Assembly (NCBI RefSeq): GCF_002754475.1
Contig: NZ_PEFL01000003.1
Coordinates: 186,001 to 250,000 of the forward strand
DNA from: Comamonas sp. 26
Lineage (GTDB): Bacteria; Pseudomonadota; Gammaproteobacteria; Burkholderiales; Burkholderiaceae_C
Reading direction: 5' to 3'
Length of the DNA stretch: 64,000 nucleotides
The notes under the pieces are model-generated. The model saw nothing but the letters and a program-made list of their open reading frames with translations. It searched no databases and was not told where the DNA came from. Position 1 is the first letter of the stretch, and each line of letters opens with the position of its first letter. Made by a program: the position numbers and the translations under genes. Shown here in pieces: positions 47,480-55,724 of the stretch.

Positions 47480-48538
47480 ATGAGTATTTCAGAGCGCAAG
47501 AAAGCAATATTGGATGCGGTAAAGGCTGCCCGCAGCCCTGTCCGGCCAAGCACATTGATGAACTCCATTGCGAGTTCACGAGCCTCTCTCAATCGCGATT
47601 TGAAAAGCTTGGCCGAGACTGGGCTACTGGAAACTCAGGGCAAGGGGCGTTCGACGCGTTACCTCGCAGGGGTCGACCCCAACGAGCCTCCAAAGGCCGG
47701 CCGGCAATGGTCTTCAACAGCAACGGCGTTGTTTGAGACATTAAGCACATCGTCGACTACGCGCCCACAGTTTCAGTACGATGCAAGTTTCTTGACTGAC
47801 TACACCCCGAATCTGTGCAGCCTTCTACCGCCACAGCTAGCCCTGTATTTGTTCCATGCAGGCTATTACGGACAAGCGTGCCCTGTGCAACCCAAGCCTG
47901 GTTTAGCAGCACAGCAACCTTTTGAGGAACTTGCATGGTCGTCTGGTTGTCTTGATGGCATCTCCATGAGACTTGATGACGCCAAGCTGGTCCTAAACAG
48001 GCAACCTCACCCAGCCGGTCTCAGCAGGGATGCTTTGGTACTTCTCAATCACAAGGATGCCATCGACTACATCAAGGTCAATGCGCCGGAGCAGGACATA
48101 TCCGTTGAGAGCATTGTCGACGTGCAAGCCTTGCTGATGCGGGACCTAGTGGATGCACCGCTCATAGGCAGCATCCGCACGCTGCCTATTTATGGCTGCG
48201 ACTACGCTCCTTGCCACGACCCTGCAGTCTTGCATTCGCTGCTGGCGTCCATCAGCGACAAGGCGCGACAAATACACAACCCTATTGAGGCGGCGTTCTT
48301 CACCTGGGTCAATTTGTCGTACCTGCAAGCATTCAATTTCGGAAATGGCTCCACCGCTCGCCTGGCTGCCAACATCCCGTTGCTACACAAGAACTGTGCT
48401 CCTTTGTCGTTTCAAGGCGTGCCCAGAGATGACTATGAGTTGGCGCTCAGCGGTATCTATCAAAAGCAGGACGTGACAGCCGCGGCAGAACTCTTTGAGT
48501 TCGTATATCGCCAGTCCGCGCAAAGCTTTTACCAGTGA
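47480..48538 (+). CDS. Fic-family protein with winged-helix N-terminus and degenerate motif
   Basis: 352 residues from ATG at 47480. Residues 1-65 form a winged helix (VRPSTLMNSIASSRASLNRDLKSLAETGLLETQGKGRSTRY). The Fic-fold segment at 275-302 reads NLSYLQAFNFGNGSTARLAANIPLL. Canonical Fic enzymes have HPFxDGNGRxxR; here the catalytic His is Gln283, with Ala284, Phe287 and Ser291 also changed. A subgroup with LQPFxDxNKRxSR is known to me, so loss of His may be old, but the anion-hole residues are further altered. AMPylation is unlikely. It is divergent from the dead antitoxin gene. Confidence 0.75.
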   Translation: MSISERKKAILDAVKAARSPVRPSTLMNSIASSRASLNRDLKSLAETGLLETQGKGRSTRYLAGVDPNEPPKAGRQWSSTATALFETLSTSSTTRPQFQYDASFLTDYTPNLCSLLPPQLALYLFHAGYYGQACPVQPKPGLAAQQPFEELAWSSGCLDGISMRLDDAKLVLNRQPHPAGLSRDALVLLNHKDAIDYIKVNAPEQDISVESIVDVQALLMRDLVDAPLIGSIRTLPIYGCDYAPCHDPAVLHSLLASISDKARQIHNPIEAAFFTWVNLSYLQAFNFGNGSTARLAANIPLLHKNCAPLSFQGVPRDDYELALSGIYQKQDVTAAAELFEFVYRQSAQSFYQ

Positions 48539-48611
48539 GCGCATCAAGGTTCTCGCTGGAGGTCTGCGAATGCTCAGAAGGAGCTAGTCAACTCGACCAC
48601 CCATAGCAAGA

Positions 48612-49331
48612 CTACTCACCAAGCTCGTTGTCGTCGACCGGCTTATCAGGGTGTTCATCGCGGTCTAATGGCTCACGGAGTTCGTCCAAACTTTCCTCTT
48701 GCGGTGGCTGGGAATAGTACGCTTGGTGAATGTCATCGAGGGATAGCTCTTGCGCTACGTGCGAGTTAGCCATGCCCGAAGCCAATCGAATACGGGCATC
48801 TCGTGACAACTCAACCACTCGTTGACTCTCACTGCTAAACCTTTCGATGTATCCCAGCCTGTAACGCTTCGATGATTGCAGAACACTCATGCGCGGTCGC
48901 CTCAAACGCATCGGGCGCATAGCCTGCAGGAGGCTTAGAGACTTCATCGCCGTGCGTGGAGGAGCGAGCAGTTGCTGCAAGAACGCATTTGTGGGTTGTA
49001 GGTCGTTCAGGTGGGTCAACACCTCCTCGAGAGTCTCGAAGCGACCACTTTGGGGATTGAAATACCTCCACGGATGCCCCTCATTCGAGTCGCATTCCAA
49101 GCAGTCGCGTGCAAAACTCTCGAAATCAGCGACAGGACATACCCCCACTGGCTGAGGTTTCGTGTTGTTCTTGGCCCGGCTGTCTTTGACCAGCAAAGAA
49201 AAATTCGCATAGCCTTGTTCTAAAGCCAACCGATTCTGGGCTGCATTGAGGGGGATGGATTGCTCGCGAGCCAAGCGTTTAGCTGAACGCTTGAGTTGCT
49301 CCAAACGAGCGGGGGGAAGGCGCTTGGTCAT
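48612..49331 (-). CDS. Hypothetical protein
   Basis: 239 residues, hydrophilic, with a very acidic C-terminus (DELREPLDRDEHPDKPVDDNELGE). The N-terminus (RLEQLKRSAKRLAREQSIPLNAAQNRLALEQGYANFSLLVKD) is a helical motif that recurs at the start of many uncharacterised proteobacterial accessory proteins. No catalytic motif seen. Convergent with the Fic gene, 73 bases apart. Function unknown. Confidence 0.65.
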   Translation of the reverse strand: MTKRLPPARLEQLKRSAKRLAREQSIPLNAAQNRLALEQGYANFSLLVKDSRAKNNTKPQPVGVCPVADFESFARDCLECDSNEGHPWRYFNPQSGRFETLEEVLTHLNDLQPTNAFLQQLLAPPRTAMKSLSLLQAMRPMRLRRPRMSVLQSSKRYRLGYIERFSSESQRVVELSRDARIRLASGMANSHVAQELSLDDIHQAYYSQPPQEESLDELREPLDRDEHPDKPVDDNELGE

Positions 49332-49858
49332 GATTTATTCCCACAGTCACCCTGACACAATGCGCCCACACATTGAGCCTGGATGACCCGTTGGTCAAAC
49401 CACAACCCGGAACTACTACGCTGTCGCGAACAACTTGGCCACCGTGGGCGGGCGAGCCGGCGAGTCGGCTCCGCTTAAAAGTATAGGAAACGCCTGAGCA
49501 GACTTCAAGCAAATTACAGGGTCCTCAGCAACCGCTCAAAGGTTTACTGACGAAGAAATCAACTAGGACCTCAATACTCGCCTGGTTCCTGCTCGCCTGA
49601 GTCGATGTGCGGTCCCTCCAGATTGCTTACGAAAACTCCACAGCATCGCCCGCCAACTACTGAGCTAACGGGACCAAGCTGAAGACATGGTGCCAGTGTT
49701 CCTACCATGGCAGTCTGTATATTCCGGTTGAACTGGCCGGCTGTGGCTGACCAGGCTACTGCTCCTAACCGACTGAGTTCGGCCAGAAGCAGACACTCTG
49801 GGATGACCTCAACCTGTAAGCTACTCACAATATCTTCTATATAAACGATGAGGCCCAA
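49332..49858. other. Intergenic region upstream of the NucS-like gene
   Basis: About 530 bases without a credible gene; a 135-codon minus-strand frame overlaps the next gene's start and lacks family likeness. A CTTCTATATA box at 49833-49842 lies about 20 bases before the next ATG and resembles sequence in the operator cluster at 52964-53030. Confidence 0.45.
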
Positions 49859-50539
49859 ATGTCCCGATACGCTCAGCTCACTTCCGTACTGCTTTCTAAC
49901 CCAGCAGCGCAAGTCATTCTGACGTTCGACGAGCTGGACAGAATCGTGCCGGGCGGATTGCCAGCCTCGGCCAAGCAATATCCGGCATGGTGGGCAAACA
50001 ACGCGTCAAGCCAGCCGCACGCAAAGTACTGGCTTGATGCTGGACGACGAGCCACGCCCAACTTCAAAGCAGGTCGGGCAGTCTTCACCCTGGATGAGTC
50101 CATTGAAACTGGTGAGCTGGCCGCGGCGGTAGTCGATGAGTCGACGCCGCAAGCCCTAACGGAATATGTCGAAAGCAGCTTGAGCCTCGAGCGCGACCTC
50201 GAAGACCAGATAGTTAGTCACCTTGACGTTCTGGAGCCTGGCCTGACGCTCGTTTCGCGCCAAGAAACCAGTGATGTTGGCAGGCTCGACCTACTCGCGA
50301 GGGACGCAGAGGGCCGCATGGTCATAATCGAACTGAAGGCAGGCGAGGCAAAGGACTCATCCATCGGACAAATTGCGCGCTATATCGGCTGGTACGCGCA
50401 GAAAGAAGGCCAACCACCACGGGCAATTTTGGTCGCATCGGGATTTTCGGAGCCAGTAAGGTGGGCGGCCAAGGCAATTCCGGGACTGAAACTGGTGACG
50501 TATCGAGTGCAGTTTGTGTTCGAAGCAGCGACAGTATAA
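49859..50539 (+). CDS. DUF7662-like domain fused to NucS-like nuclease domain
   Basis: 226 residues. Residues 1-75 resemble DUF7662 (YAQLTSVLLSNPAAQVILTFDELDRIVPGGLP ... YPAWWANN ... AKYWLDAGRRATPNFKAG). Residues 110-205 resemble the C-terminal catalytic domain of endonuclease NucS: LEDQIV, then Asp144 in GRLDLLARD, then Glu158 and Lys160 in VIIELKAGEA, and IGQIARYIGWY. NucS cleaves mismatched or branched DNA. The N-terminal DNA-binding domain of true NucS is replaced here. Function as repair or defence nuclease is inference. Monocistronic as far as visible. Confidence 0.75.
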   Translation: MSRYAQLTSVLLSNPAAQVILTFDELDRIVPGGLPASAKQYPAWWANNASSQPHAKYWLDAGRRATPNFKAGRAVFTLDESIETGELAAAVVDESTPQALTEYVESSLSLERDLEDQIVSHLDVLEPGLTLVSRQETSDVGRLDLLARDAEGRMVIIELKAGEAKDSSIGQIARYIGWYAQKEGQPPRAILVASGFSEPVRWAAKAIPGLKLVTYRVQFVFEAATV

Positions 50540-50682
50540 AAAGGGAGATGCTTTACTTCAGCCAGTCGCTGTGGAACGCCTTCCATGACTGGTTAGGGTC
50601 GCATGCAGCCGCTGGTCAGCTCAAGCATACCGGTCAGCTCCGAACGGAATGAAGGTCAACGATGGCCAGCACCCGCAGGCAG

Positions 50683-51183
50683 TCACCACTGCTTAATTTG
50701 CTCTTTCAATTTGTCTGACAGCTCTTTAAGAGCCTGAGGTTCAGATAGTCCTGACGTTCGTTCTGTCAGCACGAGATGCGGGGATGCCGCGGCACCCCAG
50801 CCTTCGTCGTCGTCATCCAGGGCGACCCAGCTAGTTGCAGAGCGGCGTGTGGCATCCGCGAGCACTTGGGCACCTCGGGTCATCGCATCGAACTCGAACT
50901 TGTTCATCGCGCTGTGAAACGTAGCCCCAATCACTCGAGAGCGCAGGGCTTCAGGGAGGTAAGCCTTGGCCTGGGAATAGCTCAGCACGCGCACCCAGGA
51001 AGTAGACAAGACGATGGCGACTTCCGGGTATGGCGCCAGAGCTTCGACAAGGAGCTCCGCGTTCTCGAACAAGCGATGACCAGCATGGTCGACACTGAAG
51101 TACATCCCACCCCTCGGGTGGCGATACACAGGCTCCGGGTGCAGAACTCCGTCGTAGTCCAAGTACAGAATGGTCTTTGACAT
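50683..51183 (-). CDS. HAD phosphatase, Swiss-army-knife (SAK) type, copy A
   Basis: 166 residues. HAD motif I LYLDYDGVLHPE (Asp9, Asp11), motif II VLSTSWVR, motif IV ALDDDDEGW. The STSW and LDD pattern is that of HAD domains first described in multi-domain RNA repair proteins, here as a single domain. Third of three paralogous HAD genes and last in the operon (61-base gap from copy B). Substrate unknown; polynucleotide phosphate removal is the family suggestion. Confidence 0.8.
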   Translation of the reverse strand: MSKTILYLDYDGVLHPEPVYRHPRGGMYFSVDHAGHRLFENAELLVEALAPYPEVAIVLSTSWVRVLSYSQAKAYLPEALRSRVIGATFHSAMNKFEFDAMTRGAQVLADATRRSATSWVALDDDDEGWGAAASPHLVLTERTSGLSEPQALKELSDKLKEQIKQW

Positions 51184-51244
51184 GTTTGCCTGGCTTACTG
51201 GCAGGTCAGCAGGTACAGATGAACGCCGGTTGGTGCCGCTGATT

Positions 51245-51802
51245 TCAAGGTTTAGAACTTATGCCTCGCAGCGTAAAGGCATGCCGAAGGCTTTGAAGCT
51301 CGTCCTTCTGAAAGCCAACACCCTCCTGGCAGAGAACCACGAATTGGCGCCGTTCTCGCGACCAGTTCTCGAATCCTGTGCCTGAGAGTCCGTCATCGAG
51401 CGCAGCCCACGAGTGAGCACATTTTGGATGCAGGTCCAGCCAACTGTTGATTTCCACCGCCCGATGCGCCCGCCGCGAGACTTGAGGTGTGGTCCAGTCC
51501 TGATGCAGCCCCTGTGCGACAAAGCCAAGACCGCCCAGCTCTAGCGTCCTCTCCAATAGGTCTCGGTCAAAAAACCAGCGCCAACTTGTGGAGAGCACAT
51601 ACCGAGGAGAGAACTCCTCATGCACCAGCCTGAGATGCGACACAGCGTGAGCGTCGAACAGCTTGGTCCAGAGCTCATCCCAAGCACACAGCGGTGTACC
51701 TGCCCGAGCTGCCTCATCCAAAGCAGTTAACGCGTCATAGCCACCAAATGGGTTGTTGAGGCAAATGACATCATCGAAATCCAGGAACAGGATGGGGCTC
51801 AT
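51245..51802 (-). CDS. HAD phosphatase, SAK type, copy B
   Basis: 185 residues. Motif I ILFLDFDDVIC (Asp8, Asp10; the usual Gly is Asp11), motif II VLSTSWRWF, motif IV WAALDDGL. It has a longer cap region (about 20-60: GGYDALTALDEAARAGTPLCAWDELW) than copies A and C. Starts four bases inside copy C, so both are coupled. Sequence divergence among the three copies is high, arguing against recent duplication. Confidence 0.8.
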   Translation of the reverse strand: MSPILFLDFDDVICLNNPFGGYDALTALDEAARAGTPLCAWDELWTKLFDAHAVSHLRLVHEEFSPRYVLSTSWRWFFDRDLLERTLELGGLGFVAQGLHQDWTTPQVSRRAHRAVEINSWLDLHPKCAHSWAALDDGLSGTGFENWSRERRQFVVLCQEGVGFQKDELQSLRHAFTLRGISSKP

Positions 51803-52383
51803 ACAGGCTCAGCTCGCTGCGGCTCCTGGCCGAGGAGTCGGAGTTCTCCTTCAGTTGCAGTACTCATGCTATCTGTGTGCAGGTTCATCCAGTCACGAAG
51901 CTTCTGCTGGACGCTGATGTCCGATATCCCCGTCTCACTCTCACAAAGTATCAATGTCGGCCAAGAACCTGGCGGCCCCGGAAAGAACTTAGGTTTGTCG
52001 TCTAGCACGACGTAGTCAGTGATGGCGTTGAGCTCCAACCAGGCACGTATCGCTACGTCTCGTCCTATTTGGGGATTGCCAATGGAACCACCGTACCAGC
52101 GGGCAATTGGAGCAAGGAGTTCTCCCAGCTGGGCGTCATTCAAGAAGATGCGCCAGGAGCTGCTGACAACCACTGCGATATTTGAATGCTTCTGCAGCAG
52201 GTCCGCGAGGATGCCAAGGTGCTGGAAGGTGCCTGGCCATCCCGCTCGAATTTCGTGCGGCTCAAGCGGAGGCCTCGCACCTGCAATAGCTCGGGGTGGA
52301 TGCAGGACTCCGTCAAAGTCTAAAAAAATGACGCGACTGCATTGCTCTGCAAGCTTGTTAGGTCCGTACTTCGATGAAGTCAT
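51799..52383 (-). CDS. HAD phosphatase, SAK type, copy C
   Basis: 194 residues from ATG at 52383; TTG at 52395 is an alternative. Motif I RVIFLDFDGVLHPP, motif II VVVSSSWRIF, motif IV YVVLDDKPKFF. PF18143-like by the same pattern as copies A and B. A hydrophilic C-terminal tail follows the domain. First HAD gene of the operon, 82 bases after the upstream hypothetical gene. Confidence 0.8.
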   Translation of the reverse strand: MTSSKYGPNKLAEQCSRVIFLDFDGVLHPPRAIAGARPPLEPHEIRAGWPGTFQHLGILADLLQKHSNIAVVVSSSWRIFLNDAQLGELLAPIARWYGGSIGNPQIGRDVAIRAWLELNAITDYVVLDDKPKFFPGPPGSWPTLILCESETGISDISVQQKLRDWMNLHTDSMSTATEGELRLLGQEPQRAEPV

Positions 52384-52465
52384 CAGTTCAACCAATCAAA
52401 AGGACAATAACTTGGGTGTGACACGTCGCCGGCAAGCAAGTCGATGCCAATGGACTCGAAATAGA

Positions 52466-52930
52466 CTAATTTCGTGAACGCCTCTTTGCAGAAGCTCCGG
52501 AAATTTCGAACAGTGGTACCCAGTCATCCGACTCAGCCCTCACGACAGGCTTCATAGAGTGGCCGTCGAGATATTTGTCTGGAACGTCAGACGTCTTTAG
52601 GGCTAACTTTTCGCTGTGGCGCCCTGGGCGGACCCAAACCTCTTCTATGGGCTGCATGGCCAAGTTAGTCTGCTGTTTGGAGTAGGTGATGCAGTGCAAC
52701 GCAACAATCAGATAGGACTCTTGGGTGCTTCGAAGCCTACGGAGTGCCTCTACATCCGGGAACATGGCCGTCACTCGCTCTGAAATCGGCTCCCCTCTGG
52801 GTTGGACAGTTGCAATGAACATAGGCGCCGCACAGTCTTTGACGACGCTGCCCCAGTACCCACCACCGTTAGGGAAAAAGACCTTCTGATGCGGGTAGGG
52901 AATCTGGTTTTCGGGCAAGCAAAGAAACAT
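52466..52930 (-). CDS. Hypothetical protein heading the HAD operon
   Basis: 154 residues from ATG at 52930; TTG at 52942 possible. Cytosolic, mixed alpha/beta. A run YLIVALHCITYSKQQTNLAMQPIEEVWV sits in the middle. I recognise no family or catalytic motif. It shares the promoter region with the divergent XRE gene and precedes the HAD genes by about 80 bases in the same direction, so it is likely part of the same system. Confidence 0.65.
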   Translation of the reverse strand: MFLCLPENQIPYPHQKVFFPNGGGYWGSVVKDCAAPMFIATVQPRGEPISERVTAMFPDVEALRRLRSTQESYLIVALHCITYSKQQTNLAMQPIEEVWVRPGRHSEKLALKTSDVPDKYLDGHSMKPVVRAESDDWVPLFEISGASAKRRSRN

Positions 52931-52963
52931 GAAATTCCACAATAGCTACCACTCTATTGTGTC

Positions 52964-53030
52964 ATATATAGCACTACCATATACAGCAACCTTCTATATA
53001 GCACCGCTCTATATGAAGTCGACATATAAG
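52964..53030. promoter_or_regulatory. Cluster of TATATAG-type repeats between HAD operon and XRE gene
   Basis: ATATAGCAC at 52966-52974 and 52996-53004, ATATACAGCA at 52979-52988, ATATGAAG at 53011-53018 and ACATATAAG at 53022-53030. Five related AT-rich boxes in about 65 bases of a divergent promoter. They are probable operators for the neighbouring XRE regulator, possibly overlapping -10 boxes. Confidence 0.6.
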
Positions 53031-53053
53031 GAGAGCTGCAACAACATGTCGGG

Positions 53054-53302
53054 ATGTACATCCCGAAGCTTCCAAAGCAGAAAACGACGGTCTCAACAAA
53101 GGAGGTACTAGCTAAAAATCTCGTGCGCCTCCGAGCGGAACGGCAGATGTCGCAAGAGGACCTTAGCTACATGGCTGGCTTGGGTAGAACATATGTCAGC
53201 CACATCGAACGACGGGAGCGCAATGTCACCCTTGAAACGTTAGAGGCACTTGCGGCAGGCCTTGGCGTCTCTGTTCGTGACCTGTTTGATGAGTCCAATT
53301 AG
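53054..53302 (+). CDS. XRE-family regulator (controller-protein-like)
   Basis: 82 residues. The helix-turn-helix spans about 20-80: LVRLRAERQMSQEDLSYMAGLGRTYVSHIERRERNVTLETLEALAAGLGVSVRDLF, a textbook Cro/C1-type domain close to restriction-modification controller proteins. The best ribosome site (AGGAG, 53029) is nearer to an ATG at 53045 in another frame, which reads a 21-codon peptide ending at a stop at 53111; a translational leader is possible. Divergent from the HAD operon across the TATATAG cluster. Probably represses both promoters. Confidence 0.82.
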   Translation: MYIPKLPKQKTTVSTKEVLAKNLVRLRAERQMSQEDLSYMAGLGRTYVSHIERRERNVTLETLEALAAGLGVSVRDLFDESN

Positions 53303-53593
53303 TACTTTGGGTCGCCAATTGCGGGCGCTGGTATCAAACCATCCCGAGGCGCGATACGGGCCTGCCTGTACGCCCCTTTGCAGACACTGCATGGCGTCCT
53401 ATTGGCACTCATGCAAATTAGATGCGTGCATCCCGATTAGCATTCTCTTGGCGGCGTCTAAGTCGCCTTTCTGAGCTACGGCTTCAGTGTTCGACTCATT
53501 TCTTCTGACAAATAGCCAAATTTCGGCCACTGTATCGCCCCGGCTTTTTGGCCCGACTGTCTGGCCACTAGGGCTTTCGCGTCCGAGCAGTTT

Positions 53594-54586
53594 TTAGCGG
53601 GTCGGCTGCTTCTTTGCTGATAGCAGCAGGTCATTCTCAGTAAAGGTGCCTTTCGCCATGCGCCCTTGTTTGTGAAGAAAGGTATTCAGTTTTAGGAAGG
53701 CGCGACCGAAGGCATTGAGCTGAAGCAACAGGCGATAGGTCCGGACCTCTCCATCCTTATCGATGGGGACAAGCTTTCCAGGGGGAGGCCTTTGCTCATA
53801 CCACTCAGCGAAGGTTTCTCCGTAGTAGGTCGTACCCGTCTCTGGGTCTGTACCCATGTAGCATTCCGCTTCCCAGCTCCCTTCCAAGGACTCTTTGTAA
53901 GCCTCAAGGTCGCTGCCATAGTCCGCCCAGGGAATGAAGTGCTGAAGCAAGTCTTCGATGGTGCTGCCTGCTGCATAGAAAAGCGGCCAACGCTGAGTCT
54001 TACCACCGCCGGTCATCGTCACCTGATAGCGTGGCAGCGATTTGTTGGCCCAATCATCGAACTCCATCACAACTACTTTACGTTGCTGGAGCAGCTTCAT
54101 CCAGGGAACGTCTAGACGCAATCGATTGAGTCGTTGGATGTAGGGTTCTGGTTGGACCATCTCAGCGAACTGAGGCGGAATAACACCCTCCATCAATCGT
54201 TGGCACGTTGGAATTGTTAATTTCCAGCCCTTGCCGGCACTAGCCAGGTTGTCCTTAGTGACCTGCTGCCAGTACATCTCCTTCTCATCTGGATGGTAGA
54301 AGAGCATGAGCACAGGCATTGTGTGATTCAGCCAGTACTCGACATGCTTTTGTTCGGGGCGAAAGATGAAGCTGGATGGACCAGCTTCTTCAAAAAAGCT
54401 TCGACCAGACTTGATTTGAAGTGCCAGAAGCTTTCCCGTGGGGTAGCTTCCGTCGGCATCAAATATTTCGACATGAGCGTCGATACCAAAGTCATGGACG
54501 AACTGCTCGCGAAAGAGCCATCCATAGCTAGCAAAGATTGTCGCAGCGTAGGTAACGCCAAACCGCTCTGTGAGTTGGATAGCCAT
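53594..54586 (-). CDS. DUF4365 domain protein
   Basis: 330 residues. The N-terminal 150 residues match DUF4365: FASYGWLFREQFVHDFGIDAHVEIFD (Asp36, Glu40), LLALQIKSGRSFF (Gln57, Lys59), FRPEQKHVEYWLNHTMPVLMLFYHPDEKEMYWQ. The conserved Asp/Glu/Lys pattern suggests a PD-(D/E)XK nuclease fold. The rest, from about 165, is unassigned. DUF4365 proteins occur often in defence islands. Stand-alone here; upstream gap to the next gene is about 190 bases. Function unknown. Confidence 0.78.
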   Translation of the reverse strand: MAIQLTERFGVTYAATIFASYGWLFREQFVHDFGIDAHVEIFDADGSYPTGKLLALQIKSGRSFFEEAGPSSFIFRPEQKHVEYWLNHTMPVLMLFYHPDEKEMYWQQVTKDNLASAGKGWKLTIPTCQRLMEGVIPPQFAEMVQPEPYIQRLNRLRLDVPWMKLLQQRKVVVMEFDDWANKSLPRYQVTMTGGGKTQRWPLFYAAGSTIEDLLQHFIPWADYGSDLEAYKESLEGSWEAECYMGTDPETGTTYYGETFAEWYEQRPPPGKLVPIDKDGEVRTYRLLLQLNAFGRAFLKLNTFLHKQGRMAKGTFTENDLLLSAKKQPTR

Positions 54587-54779
54587 TTGATATCTGAACC
54601 TCTTCTATTGACGGTGGAGCAGCTGCGGCGGCCCCTCGCAAGGGTGATTTCCGCTTTGAGCCATTGACCTACCTTCTCAAGGGAGTCCTTGGCCGCACGA
54701 ACGGCATCACACCATCATTGGACGGCGTGATGCCTTCCAGAAGTCTCTTGAGCCGCGGATTCGCCGGTTGCGAAGCTTG

Positions 54780-55724
54780 TCAGTCCTCTATGCGCTCAAC
54801 CATACCTACAAGGGTATGGCTGACTTTTGGAGCTCTTGCAGGGCGAGTGACGGTTCTCGTCTTAATAAGAACCCTCCATCGTTCACCTATGGTATTGCCG
54901 GCGGCCAGAAGTGCCTCCAAGTCCCGCCGTGCGAACTCACGAGCGACCGCGCCGACGAGAGGCGGTTCACCTTCGACAAGTCTCAGCTCAAATCGTCGGG
55001 CTGCAGGAAGTATGAAGATGCGGCCAGTGAGCTCTGTTGCCTCGCTATCCACAATGCTGGCCGCTCCGGCGCGCTCTCTTCCTCGGCGGACTGCATCCAG
55101 GTTGAGCTCAACCTCACGCTCTTCCTCGACAACGCGGACCACGGCCCTCTTGTCGTCGAGCACTTCGAAGAACTGGCCTAAAGAGTTCAGAAAGCGTGGG
55201 TCCATGCGCTCCAGCGCTTGCTCGAACTCATCACCTTCCTGTGCCGCAGCGGCCGACACTGTGTCCACAACGTGGTCAACTACCACTTTCAACTGAGTAT
55301 CAGCAAATGCGTCTGTCTGAGCAGCTTCCTCAAGGAGCAAACCAACAGAACCTCTGACAACGTTCGTGACGATGAGGTCAGAGTTGGCTTGCATGGCAAC
55401 GGGCCCACGGCGCCCAATGTCGCCAACTTCTTCGAGTGCGAACTGCTTAGTCACCATCTCCTGGAATAGCGTCACGGTCCTTGCTGCGAACGTGGCGTCG
55501 ATGCCATGCGAGCCAATCACAGGGCCACCCGAGAAAAAAAGACCTACTGCGGCCCTATGGGTGGCTACAGCTACTACCTCATCGACCTTTGCCTGCAAAG
55601 CATCCCGTCTCTGAGACAGTTGCAGGAATCCGATGGGGTCGGCCTCCGGGGTACGTTCTTCCAGCAGGGAATTGATAGACCCTAGGTCTGCGCGCAACGC
55701 TTGAAGTTCAAGCCGCTTGAGCAT
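54780..55724 (-). CDS. Hypothetical partner of the DUF6932 protein
   Basis: 314 residues, very rich in Glu, Arg, Val and Ala. Starts with a helical stretch (LKRLELQALRADLGSINSLLEERTPE) that could be coiled coil. The central part SDLIVTNVVRGSVGLLLEEAAQTDAF is a likely short hydrophobic segment. No family recognised. It overlaps the DUF6932 gene by 17 bases, so the two are translated together and may form a complex or a toxin-antitoxin-like pair. Confidence 0.7.
   Translation of the reverse strand: MLKRLELQALRADLGSINSLLEERTPEADPIGFLQLSQRRDALQAKVDEVVAVATHRAAVGLFFSGGPVIGSHGIDATFAARTVTLFQEMVTKQFALEEVGDIGRRGPVAMQANSDLIVTNVVRGSVGLLLEEAAQTDAFADTQLKVVVDHVVDTVSAAAAQEGDEFEQALERMDPRFLNSLGQFFEVLDDKRAVVRVVEEEREVELNLDAVRRGRERAGAASIVDSEATELTGRIFILPAARRFELRLVEGEPPLVGAVAREFARRDLEALLAAGNTIGERWRVLIKTRTVTRPARAPKVSHTLVGMVERIED

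Noticed and set aside
49571..49978. 135-codon minus-strand ORF upstream of the NucS-like gene
   Set aside because: It overlaps the start of a well-supported gene and has cysteine-rich, shadow-like composition.
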